This document shows, piece by piece, positions 55,729 through 64,000 of a stretch of 64,000 nucleotides of DNA (its first letter is position 1; every line of letters starts with the position of its first letter). A model generated the notes under the pieces. The model made no database searches, was not told the DNA's origin, and saw only the letters and a program-made list of their open reading frames with translations. Source of the stretch: Gautieria morchelliformis. Its lineage: Eukaryota; Basidiomycota; Agaricomycetes; Gomphales; Gomphaceae. The stretch covers positions 218,503 to 282,502 of the forward strand of contig WHVA01000088.1 in NCBI GenBank assembly GCA_015179125.1, written 5' to 3'. Made by a program: the position numbers and the translations under genes.

Positions 55729-56430
55729 CTACTCATAGAGGTCGTCCATGAGGGAGTCCTCTAGAGTGGCCGATACGACGATGTCGTCGTCGTATGGGGC
55801 CGGAGGAGCACGTGACTCCTCCGGGGGCACCTCCGCGTCATCGGTGGTGATTGGGTGAGGCTGGTCGGCCTCACCACTAGCGGCGGTCTCCGCTTGGGCG
55901 CTGGGGCCCGTGTCCTCGCGGAGCATGGCCTCAACGGCCGGGTCCTCTGTTTGAGGAGGGGGCCGGAAGCGCGCCAGCTCTTGGTCGAGCTGAGCGTGAG
56001 TGAGGGGTCACGGCACCGCGGCCCTCACATGGCTGGTCTCGATGACCTTTTGTTGGCCCTCACGGGCGGCGGCGCTGAATGCCGCGCTGGTCATGCTGCG
56101 CTGAACGTAATGTTCAATGCGTGCCGCTCGCTCGCGAGTGACTCCCGCGTAGCGGGCCAACCATCTCGCGATCTCCGCGAGTGGGATGTCGGGGCCGGCT
56201 CGGCCCTCCACAGGGAATGGGCCCGTGATTGAGAGCTGCAGGGTGGTGCTCTGAGGCGTCAGCACTTCCCTGGCGTCGACGAGGCTCGACCATTGGTCCG
56301 TCGAGCCGAAGAGGTCGAGTAGCCTCGCCCTGAGCGGTGATGCGACCCCTTTGACCCGGGGTGCAAGGGCCTTCAACCACATCCAGATGTCCATGTTGTC
56401 TAGGTTGAAGGTGTTAGGGATCGTCCACAA
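55729..56430 (-). pseudogene. C-terminal part of the accessory ORF
   Basis: Minus-strand frame WTIPNTFNLDNMDIWMWLKA, RARLLDLFGSTDQWSSLVDA, IARWLARYAGVTRERAARIE and AREGQQKVIETSHVRAAVP. It is interrupted by TGA at 56,008-56,010 and continues in the same frame as PLTHAQLDQELARFRPPPQT to an acidic end, LEDSLMDDLYE. It is probably the downstream part of the ORF at 57,873-59,198, separated from it by an inserted segment. No known domain. Confidence 0.6.
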
Positions 56431-56436
56431 AGTAGC

Positions 56437-57880
56437 TACCTATTTATGAACATTTACTAGGTAGTTAATTAGTTTCAAATGTCCTCAAGGAAGGTTGTAT
56501 TAATATTTCTATGCTACACTCACATTGGGTCCACAAGATACAACAATCTCTTGATAGTTTAGCTAAGAATCCCCCACGGTCACATGACTATCACATGACC
56601 TCAAAAACAGCTCAAAGTCACCTGATCATCCACAGTCACCTGACAATCACCTGACCTCAAAGTCACCTGATTATCTACAGTCACCTGACAATCACCTGAC
56701 CTCAAAGTCACTTGATTATCTACGGTCACCTGACAATCACATGACACAGTCACATGACCTCAATCCAGCATGAAGTCACATGACTTTCCTTTGTCACATG
56801 ATAATCACATGAGCGTGGGAGTTTCTTACATACTCTTAGCTTTACTGTCACAGAGCTGTGACTTTAACCCAATATAGCAATAGAACCTTCCACAGCCTTC
56901 CAATAGTTTCCAAACCTTTCCTGAAGCTTCTCTAAGCTTCCACAAGGTTCTTCACATTAGTAGAAGCCTCTACAAGGTTCCTGGCAGTAGTTACATAAGC
57001 TAGATAGATGCAGTATAAATAGCCTGCAGTTTTAGCAGTGAAGCAATCAATATCTTTCACCCAAACCACTCATACCTTGAGTAACTGAAGTGTGACTTCA
57101 ACACAGCCTTGTACCGAAGTACTGGCTCACTGACTTGGCTACAGTCTAAGATTGCAGCAACTCTGATTGGCTCTGAGAAGTACAAGAGTGCTCTATTTTA
57201 ATTGCAGCAGGCTCTGAATAATCGTGCTGCGAACAGCAACATTACTAAGAGTAACTGATTAGTAATCCTGTACCATTAGACGCCACTCTGAGCAGTGATC
57301 TAATAGACTTGGTTATTAGTTATTCAATTCACGCAATAGATTATTAACTTAACTCTGAGTTAAGTGGGTTAATAGCCTTTTGAGTAATTGATCTTTCTTG
57401 ATCAATCAACGCACTGCAGATATTAACCTAACTCAGGGTAAGTGAGTTAATATCCTACGTTTGTTGAGTTGGAAAACCAGAAAAGCCACAAGAATAGTGA
57501 CATACTTGAACTGAGGAAGAGTTCAAGCGCAGAACTATCTTTTCACATCTTGGGGATTATTGTTGTCTTTAATTCACTCGACCCGCGGTCCTAAGACTCT
57601 AGGTAGCTTTCCCCTTAAAGTATCTGGACCCTTGGACGCCTAATAACATTCTTTGACCTCACAAAGTATTGCACAATCTAAGAACTACACGTGTTCAGTT
57701 AAATCTCTATTGCTACACTTCCTGTACCAATACTGATTCTGATTGTTTACTGGAGTATAATTTCTTAATTGGGTTCTCCGTTAAAATAGTTTCGAAGCTT
57801 GCGTGTGCTTGTAAAGTCAAATCTCTGATTGAACTTTAGAATTGTGTTTAACACCACACTTTTACGTTTAGTTCAACGGG
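56437..57880. mobile_element. 1.4-kb AT-rich insertion with promoter-like features
   Basis: Sequence unlike the GC-rich ORF on both sides. From 56,570 to 56,820 it is packed with CACATGA/CACCTGA words arranged in a 45-bp tandem unit. A TATAAATAG box lies at 57,013-57,021. No ORF of note. It looks like a solo LTR or a non-autonomous element in plus orientation, but clear TG...CA ends and a target duplication were not found. Confidence 0.45.
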
Positions 57881-59198
57881 TTCCAAAACAGAAGGTGCCA
57901 TCCACGTTGTCACGGATGGCGGAGGGGATTCCTTCAGGGTTGTGTATCCAACCCTTTAGAATGGCCGCGATGTCGTGCGGGGTACCGCCCGCTATCACGA
58001 GACAATCCCTTTTGGGATTGCGAGTGCATTGTTCCCGCTCGATGCGTTTGAATACGCTGATCATCTCGCGCGTACGCGCGATCTGCAGCGTTTCTTTTGC
58101 CTGCACTATGAGTTCGACGAAGCGGGGTTCGTCGAGCGGGCAGACGTCGTACCATTGGGTACGACGTTGTTGGGCCTTTCCTACCGGTCGTGGTAGGAGG
58201 CCTGTCTCGGAGATCGGTGGATCTCCGAGTGGGATGAGCCTTCCCTCCCCCGGGTAGGGAGGATGAACCGACTCAACTGTCCCCGCCGGCGGAGGTAGGG
58301 CCACGCCAGGCCCGATGTACTCGACCTGTGCTACCCGCCGCTGAAGGGCGGGGTCGTTGATGGTGTGCGACGATGACGCCGCTAGGTAAGCGCTGATTGC
58401 GCTTTCCTTCGCAATGGCTAGCCCATTGACGGTGTGGAGGGAGCCGCGCAATTTCTTGCGCTTTTTCTTTGGCTGCTCTGCCAGCCGCTGTGCCTGTTTG
58501 GGGTCGTACGTCTTCCAGACGGACGAGTCGGACTCCCATCCATCTGGGACGCCGTACGCAGAGTCGGAAGGTGCGCTCTGACCTTCCGTTGTTGTCGTGG
58601 TCGGAGTTGGCGCCGACAATCGGGACGCGAGCCCCGATGTTGCGCGCGCCGGCAACGGCGCCGTCGCGCGAGGTGAAGATGGCCCGGCCACTGGGTCTGT
58701 GGCCGGGTCATGTCGCGGCCTTTTCAAGGCAGCGTGGACCAGGGTAACCTGGAGCTGGGATGCACTCAGCTGCTGCTCCAGTTCCTTGATCCTGGCGCGC
58801 TCGGTTACGAGCGCATCGTCGCGGTCCTCGACCGTGCGTTCTAGCTCCTTGACCTCTTTTTTGAGGTCGTGGACGTCCCGGAGGGGCTCTTCTCGCGCGT
58901 CGTGCGCGATGCCCCTTGGGAGCCATCCCCAAGCTGCATCGACGGCGTCGCCGATGTCTTCGTCCCGCAATTTGACCTTGCGGGTGCCGGTCGTGGCCCT
59001 AAGGTGCACGGCGTAGTCCGCGCATGTTGCGCAATCGTCCGGGTGGACGATGGCGAGGGCATCCTCCCATCCCACGATCATCCAGTGCTCCTGGTCTATC
59101 GGAGCACGGAGAATGTCTGCGGCCCCTTGTCTCGGGGCCGTTGTTCGCGTTGTGGACGTTGATGGGTCAACGTCCATCCCATCTTTGGGGGGCATCAT
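57873..59198 (-). CDS. Accessory ORF downstream of integrase, N-terminal part
   Basis: A 441-residue open frame from ATG 59,198: MMPPKDGMDVDPSTSTTRTT, then QEHWMIVGWEDALAIVHPDD and CATCADYAVHLRATTG. A clear coiled coil follows (about residues 105-155: VHDLKKEVKELERTVEDRDD, RARIKELEQQLSASQLQ). A Pro/Thr-rich linker, a basic nuclear-localisation-like run (QPKKKRKKLRGS), and FVELIVQAKETLQIARTREM with KRIEREQCTRNPKRDCLVIA follow. The frame probably continued into the segment at 56,430 before the insertion. It starts 124 bp after the integrase stop and has no intron. Not recognised as any gag, pol or env domain. Confidence 0.65.
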   Translation of the reverse strand: MMPPKDGMDVDPSTSTTRTTAPRQGAADILRAPIDQEHWMIVGWEDALAIVHPDDCATCADYAVHLRATTGTRKVKLRDEDIGDAVDAAWGWLPRGIAHDAREEPLRDVHDLKKEVKELERTVEDRDDALVTERARIKELEQQLSASQLQVTLVHAALKRPRHDPATDPVAGPSSPRATAPLPARATSGLASRLSAPTPTTTTTEGQSAPSDSAYGVPDGWESDSSVWKTYDPKQAQRLAEQPKKKRKKLRGSLHTVNGLAIAKESAISAYLAASSSHTINDPALQRRVAQVEYIGPGVALPPPAGTVESVHPPYPGEGRLIPLGDPPISETGLLPRPVGKAQQRRTQWYDVCPLDEPRFVELIVQAKETLQIARTREMISVFKRIEREQCTRNPKRDCLVIAGGTPHDIAAILKGWIHNPEGIPSAIRDNVDGTFCFGTR

Positions 59199-59321
59199 CT
59201 TCGTGGGTAGATGATGGTGGTGGTTGCTTCCAAGAAGCGATGCGCCCTCGGAAAGATCCGAGGTGAAAATTTAACCGTGCCGTGGCCGGCGCGTCACGTG
59301 GCCTGCATGTGACAGACGCGT

Positions 59322-60410
59322 CTAGCGGCGTCTGGGGAGGTTGCATGGCTTGCCCACCCCCCGAAGCTCTAGATAGCTATCCAGGGCTTCAAGGTCCTTG
59401 CAGGACGACATGGGTTCCCATGTCATGTCGCCTAGGGTCCAATGGACCTGGAATTCCAGGTCCGTCGAGTTTATCCATCGATGTGCGATAATCTCATCGA
59501 CGAGCCACTCCTCGTCGTCATTTGCTCCGAAGTCATAAAATGACTTGGCCTCACGACGAGGGAATAATTCGTCGTTGTTAGCCTCGTATCGCCATACGAG
59601 GCTGGAATGGAAGACCGGTGAAATGCGACGGCTTTTCAGTTCGTCGGGAAGATCAAGGGTCACCGTCGAGGGGTCGTTGTGAGCCTCGATGACGTGGTAC
59701 GGTCCGATGTACCGTGGGACTAGTTTTCTGGCTCTTCCTTTCGGGAGAGTTAGGTTTTGTGTCGAAAGGTAGACGCGGTCGTTGGCCGCGTACCTGTCGC
59801 TCGCCATACGTTTCTTATTTGCGTGAAACATTTGCGTCACTCGATGCTCTATGATTGCATCGTGTGCCGCCATCAGGTTCCATTTTGCCTGATGTGCGAA
59901 TCGGGCCACCCCCTTGAACGGGGTGTCCGTGGATATGGGGAGGTCTATCCGCAGCATATAGCCGTGGTTCAGCTCGAAAGGTGTGAATCCTGTGGTCGCG
60001 CTGATGTTGCTGTTGAGGGCGACCTCAACCATTGGGCATTTCACTGCCCAATCCTTCTGATCGTCTCTGATGACCGCGCGCAATATCTGGCCGATCGAGC
60101 GGTTTGCCCGCTCGGTTGCTCCATCCGTTTGTGGATGGAAGGCAGTTGACATGAGGAGCTTAGTCCCCATGAGTCGCTGGAGTTCACGCCAGAAGATCGA
60201 CGTGAACTTTGAGTCTCTGTCCGAGACGATGGAGTCGGGAACTCCATGCAGTCGGATGACCTCTTTCAGAAACAGCCAGGCTACTCCCTTGGCTGACACA
60301 CTTGTCGTGGTTGGCACGAGGTGTACGAGCGACGTTAGTCGGTTGATGACTACCATCAGGTATTGGATTTGGGCAGGGGCCCCATGAAGTCGATGCCAAT
60401 CGACTGCCAC
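59322..60410 (-). pseudogene. Integrase catalytic core and chromodomain
   Basis: Retroviral-type integrase core with IVSDRDSKFTSIFWRELQRL (second D) and STAFHPQTDGATERANRSIG (E). The C-terminal part is KLVPRYIGPYHVIEAHNDPS and RRISPVFHSSLVWRYE, and it ends in a chromodomain, EEWLVDEIIAHRWINSTDLE FQVHW-type sequence. The chromodomain marks the element as a chromovirus; such domains steer insertion to particular chromatin. A frame break near 60,360-60,375 separates it from the first catalytic D (IDFMGPLP) of the preceding frame. Confidence 0.85.
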
Positions 60411-61753
60411 GGCCTATCCGGAATGGGTAGGCTGTGTAGTAGGCCTTTGGGCCGTTGTGGCCCAGTTTTCGTCATCTGGCACCTCGCGCACGATGTGCAG
60501 AACGCTTCTATGTCTGGGTTCATGCCCGGCCACCAATATGCTCTTCGAACGTAGTTCGAAGTCTTCAGATGGCCATAGTGGCCGACTATCTGATGTGCCC
60601 GATCGATGATAATTTCGATCAGCCTCCTTCCCCCTTGAAGAACAGAGTGGGGGACGGCAATGACATCTCTCTTGAGCTGATTCTTAGTCCAGATCAGCCC
60701 GTCCCGGATCCCGAATCTCGGGTGCGCGTCCAGGTGTGCCATGATCTTTGTGAACATGGTGTCCCTATGGTACGCGTCTCGTAGGACCTTAGACAGGTCT
60801 ACACCTTGCTCGACGATCCAGCGCAGGGGTGCGCCGTCATTCCCTGCGGCGATGGCTCTGACGTCATCGTCGTTGTCGCTGGACGCGGCGACGTTCGCGG
60901 GCTCTGGTGAGCCCTCGTTTAATGCGGCGGCTTCCGTTACTCTCGCCTCTGTCTTCTCAGCGAGGCGTTTAGAGCGTCTTGTCGCCGCTGTTCGCAGCTC
61001 GACATACCGGTCGGTGGGCAATAACTCACCGTCCGGATCTAAACGCGCATCCGCGTTCACGAAGACGTGGTCCGGGTGATTGTCATCACTCGTGTCGCTC
61101 TCGTAGTAGCGTGACAGGCAGTCCGCTACCTTGTTCTCTACGGTGTTGAAATTGAACTGGGAGAGAAACTCCCACCATCTGACCTGTCGGTCAGATAGGC
61201 TCTTTTGGGTCTCGAAGTACTCGAGTCCCTTGTGGCCTGTGATGAGGGTGAACCTTCGCCCCAGCAGTTTGTCCTCCCATTTCATGAGAGCCTCGAGCAC
61301 CGCGATAGTCTCGTGCTCGTGAGTCTGGTAGTGTTGCTGAGCAACGCTGAACTTCTTTGACAAGAAGCCGGCTGGTCGACAAGTTTTCCAGTCAGGACCT
61401 TGGCCGTAGACCGCACCGATGCCGGCTTTTGATCCATCGGTGATCACCCAGATCGGCTCTGGGCACCTTGCGTCTACTGGACACAGGATCGGGGCCTTAC
61501 AGGCCAACGCCTTAATGCTTTGCCAGCATTTGTCAAGCAGTGGCGTCCATTCGAATGGACGGTTATTACACGCACAGCCCGATAGCGGGGTGGTATATGC
61601 GCTAACATCCGGCATGTAGTGTGCCAGATACTGTATGAGCCCGAGGAAACGCTGGATGTCGTTGAACATCCGTGGTCTGCGCCACTCGCGGATGCGTTGC
61701 ATCTTATCCTCGTCGGCATGTACCCTCGGCCATCGATCATATGGCCGAGGCAC
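60356..61753 (-). pseudogene. RNase H and integrase zinc-binding region
   Basis: Connection and RNase H: RFLGLIQYLAHYMPDVSAYT, IWVITDGSKAGIGAVYGQGP, HETIAVLEALMKWEDKLLGR and VADCLSRYYESDTSDDNH. A linker follows, then the integrase HHCC finger HQIVGHYGHLKTSNYVRRAY with CTSCARC, and WQSIGIDFMGPLPKSN. Continuous over 465 residues but out of frame with RT upstream (break near 61,720) and with the integrase core downstream. Confidence 0.85.
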
Positions 61754-62658
61754 TCCATTCGGATGGAGTAGAGGTCCACCTTTTTCTTGCTCAGAAAGAG
61801 GTGGTTCTTCCTCAGTCTGTCAAAGACGATGTAGAGGTGTTCTTCATGCTCTTGTATTGAGAGCGAGAATATGAAGATGTTATCCATGTATACATGGACG
61901 AAGCGACCTATGCACTCGTGGAAAATGGCTGTCATCAGCCGTTGGAATGTTGATGGGGCATTACAGTCCCCCATCTGTATCACCTGGCTCCTGAAGGTGC
62001 CGAGGATCGTGGCAAAGGCTGTCTTTGCTACGTGATCTGGATGGATCCGGATCTGCTCGTATGCTTCTGACATATCGAGTTTAGTTCGATATCGGCAGCG
62101 AGCCATGTCGCTGCGTATGATATCCTGATCCGGGAAGGGCGTGACGTCCTTCACCGTGTTTTCGTTCTGCTGGCGCAGATCGAAGACGGTTCTCAACGTA
62201 CCGTTCTTCTTCGGCACACACAGCATGGGCACTGCCTGCTGTGCTACTGCCGGAATCCACCACTTTGCCGTGGTGTATTGTTCTATCTTTGCCGACAGTT
62301 CCTCTCAGAAGTGTTCGGGGCATTTCGGTAGTCGATACCGCATGTGCTTGTTGGGATCGATGAGGTTGATCTCATGGTTGATCTCCCGCAGTGGCGGGAG
62401 TTCTAATGGAATTCCACTGACTAGGTCAGTGATTCTTTCCATCCATTCCTCGCGGAGGCGAGGAAGGTCATCATCCGTGAGGATGATGGTAGTGGTTGGC
62501 TTAGAAGCCATTAGGCGCTGTTGGCGTCTATTAGGTCCTGCGGCGCACAGGCCCACTTTCCTCTTTCCCATCGCTTTCACCGTTAGGTGAGAGCGTCTCC
62601 CCCTACGACTGTAGGGCGAGTTCGAGGACGAGTCGTCCCGCGACTCGTCCTCCTGGCT
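61474..62658 (-). pseudogene. Reverse transcriptase
   Basis: RT fingers and palm: EELSAKIEQYTTAKWWIPAV, MLCVPKKNGTLRTVFDLRQQ, YRTKLDMSEAYEQIRIHPDH, GDCNAPSTFQRLMTAIFHEC and VHVYMDNIFIFSLSIQEHEE. The active-site motif is YMDN instead of YxDD, so the second metal-binding Asp is lost. TGA at 62,305-62,307 interrupts the frame between PKCPEHF and EELSAKIEQ. The same frame is joined to the protease frame upstream. Confidence 0.85.
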
Positions 62659-63560
62659 TCAATGAGCCAGGTTCGGCGTCGGCGCTTGGGTGATCCTGCT
62701 CACCCGTGGCCCTTTGTCCTCGTTCTTCGATTCGTCGTCGTCGAATGAGACCTTGCCTGTGGGGATCACTTCATTTCCCTTGCGGATCGTCCCTGGGCTC
62801 AAGAAGTCCAGGGTTATGCCAAATCTCCTTAGGAACGGTGTCCCTAAGATCGCGTCGTAATATTCGACGTTTGCTATGTCAAAGTATTCGTCGTATGTCC
62901 CGCGACCAAACTTGATGGTCGTGTTCGTTCCATAGTTGATCATGGAACGGCTGCCTATGCAGGCTAGCTGCAGCGTGATTGGTTGCTCCAGGGAGAATGT
63001 CTTCATCCCTGTAGCTTGCGTGAATTCGGGGGACAGCAGTACCCCTTCGCTGCCGCTATCTAGCAGGCAGTGGGCTTTTACGCCGTTTATTTCCCAGTAC
63101 CCCCATAGGGTACGGTTCTCACTACGTGGACGCGTTGGCCGCGTTCTGTGTTTGCTTCGGTGGTGATACACCGGCTCGGCCGCCTTGTCTGGCGTGACCG
63201 ATGTGCGTGCCGCCATGACTTTCGTGGCGGTTTCGTCTTCCAGCGCGAATCTGATCACGCTGGACCTGTAGGTGGTGTCCTCCACCTCTTCGTCCCATTC
63301 ATAGTATTGGGACGGCTCAGGGTCCCACTCTTCAGTGGGCGTGTCTCCGTTATCCGGAGTGTCATTGGGTTGGGGATCACCCTCCCCCTCTTCATCAATC
63401 TGTTGAAGAGAGTTTTGATCAGGATCCGTCTCCGGATCCTCGGCTTCACCGTCGTACCTCACGGCCGCTGTCCTTATACCGGACCTAAGCCAGGGGCATT
63501 CTGCCTTCTTGTGGCCAGCTTGGCCGCATTCAAAGCATGTGGTGTTGCTTGGCTGCCGCT
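62659..63560 (-). pseudogene. Gag zinc knuckle and retropepsin-like protease
   Basis: The frame begins upstream with the nucleocapsid zinc knuckle CFECGQAGHKKAEC (near 63,499-63,540, CX2CX4HX4C), a long acidic linker (DEEVEDTTYRSSVIRFALED), then the protease: HCLLDSGSEGVLLSPEFTQA with the LDSGS catalytic motif and YYDAILGTPFLRRFGITLDF. It stops at TGA 62,659-62,661, after which the same frame runs on into RT. Gag and protease-RT therefore formed one reading frame here. Confidence 0.8.
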
Positions 63561-64000
63561 GGGCCTGTCGTTGGGCCGGCCCGATGTTTTCGTCGGTGGG
63601 GCAGGTCTCGGGGACGATCCTGATGCTTGAGGCTGTTTAGCTTCAGGCGGGCGTCCAGCTTGTGCTGGGCGTGAGGCGGTAGCCGTTGACCTGTTCTGCT
63701 TCTTGCGAACAGGCTGGGCCTGGTCAGGCCCATTTGTGTCAACGGCTTGCTCCCTGTGAGCCGGGCGGCGCTTGCCGTTGCTGCCACGCTTTCTGCGCGG
63801 CGCATCCCCATGTTGTATTGGGATGCCTCCTCGATCATCCGGGCCGTCTCGAAGAGTTGCTCTATTGAGCTGCTCTCGGCATTATAGCCCTTTTTGAGGA
63901 CTTCGTGCGCGGTTTCTGCGCAGCGCCGATACGAACCGTCTCCGGAACGTGTACTCGTCTGGCGGCTGTATCATACGTGCCGCGTATTTCGTGAGCTCGT
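63561..64000 (-). pseudogene. Gag capsid C-terminal part, incomplete at the right edge
   Basis: Minus-strand reading from the edge gives LTKYAARMIQPPDEYTFRRR FVSAL, then after a one-base frame change near 63,925 AHEVLKKGYNAESSSIEQLF and ETARMIEEASQYNMGMRRAE. This is the retrotrans_gag capsid pattern. A second frame change lies before the zinc knuckle. Confidence 0.7.

Larger units (their letters stand above)
55480..64000 (-). mobile_element. Younger Ty3 chromovirus, over 8.5 kb, running off the window
   Basis: Minus-strand order is gag (from the right edge), protease, RT, RNase H, integrase with chromodomain, accessory ORF, polypurine tract and 3' LTR. Base composition is much more GC-rich than the flanking element. 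Multiple frame breaks and stops show that it is inactive. The 5' LTR and most of gag lie beyond the window. Confidence 0.85.

Noticed and set aside
56437-57880. Reading the 1.4-kb segment as an intron of the accessory ORF.
   Set aside because: It is more than twenty times longer than other introns here and carries its own TATA box and repeat array; insertion is the simpler reading, although not proven.
55113-59198. Env genes in the chromoviruses.
   Set aside because: The post-integrase ORFs show no signal peptide, transmembrane segment or fusion-peptide-like stretch.
1-64000. tRNA genes, rRNA, CRISPR arrays or a secondary-metabolite gene cluster.
   Set aside because: None could be supported; the genes are unrelated housekeeping and transport functions, and no cloverleaf-like B-box context was convincing.

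Overview
The window is nuclear DNA of a filamentous basidiomycete, most likely a mushroom-forming Agaricomycete. Genes are dense and broken by many introns of about 46-70 nt with GT (sometimes GC) donors and CTNAY-type branch sites. The gene set (TORC2 RICTOR/Ste16, NuA4 Eaf6, INCENP, NCS1 permeases, a many-intron sugar porter) and the chromodomain-bearing Ty3 elements fit this group. Exon positions below come from reading splice signals against conserved protein motifs by eye; no alignment or transcript was available.

Positions 1-48,250 are a gene-rich arm. In order: the start of an unidentified gene (<1-290, -), an NCS1 nucleobase/allantoin-type permease (1459-3981, +), NCA2 (-), an ornithine cyclodeaminase/mu-crystallin protein (+), the meiotic MutS homologue MSH5 (+), a protein with Rap1-like Myb segments (+), RICTOR/Ste16 of TORC2 (+), RPL17 (+), a sugar porter (-), the CTD-kinase cyclin CTK2 (-), a G-patch protein (+), an F-box protein (-), a PQ-loop vacuolar transporter (-), prohibitin PHB2 (+), ESCRT-I VPS37 (-), exosome RRP40 (+), EAF6 (-), an acyl-CoA synthetase with a peroxisomal tail (+), a second inverted NCS1 permease (-), a chimeric scrap of two translation-factor genes, and INCENP (+). 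Several neighbours are divergent pairs sharing 55-105 bp promoters. They are individual housekeeping and transport genes; no metabolic gene cluster is evident.

Positions 48,300-64,000 are a nest of transposable elements, nearly all on the minus strand. A truncated Ty3-type gag-protease-RT copy (48.7-51.0 kb) lies directly after an LTR (51.0-54.5 kb). That LTR is split by a Tc1/mariner-like DNA transposon (51,069-54,224) and also serves as the 3' LTR of a second element, whose chromodomain and post-integrase ORF lie at 54.5-55.5 kb. That chromodomain ORF is interrupted by a third, GC-rich chromovirus (55,480 to beyond 64,000). The third element has a 213-bp LTR, a polypurine tract, a degenerate gag-pol and a long accessory ORF in the position where retroviruses carry env. 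The accessory ORF is itself split by 1.4 kb of promoter-like sequence.

The most unusual observations are very short exons (5 nt in both NCS1 copies, and 8, 8, 10 and 13 nt elsewhere), five probable GC-AG introns, accessory ORFs downstream of integrase in two different chromoviruses, and a 3'-to-3' fusion of eIF3c and eIF2B-gamma gene fragments.
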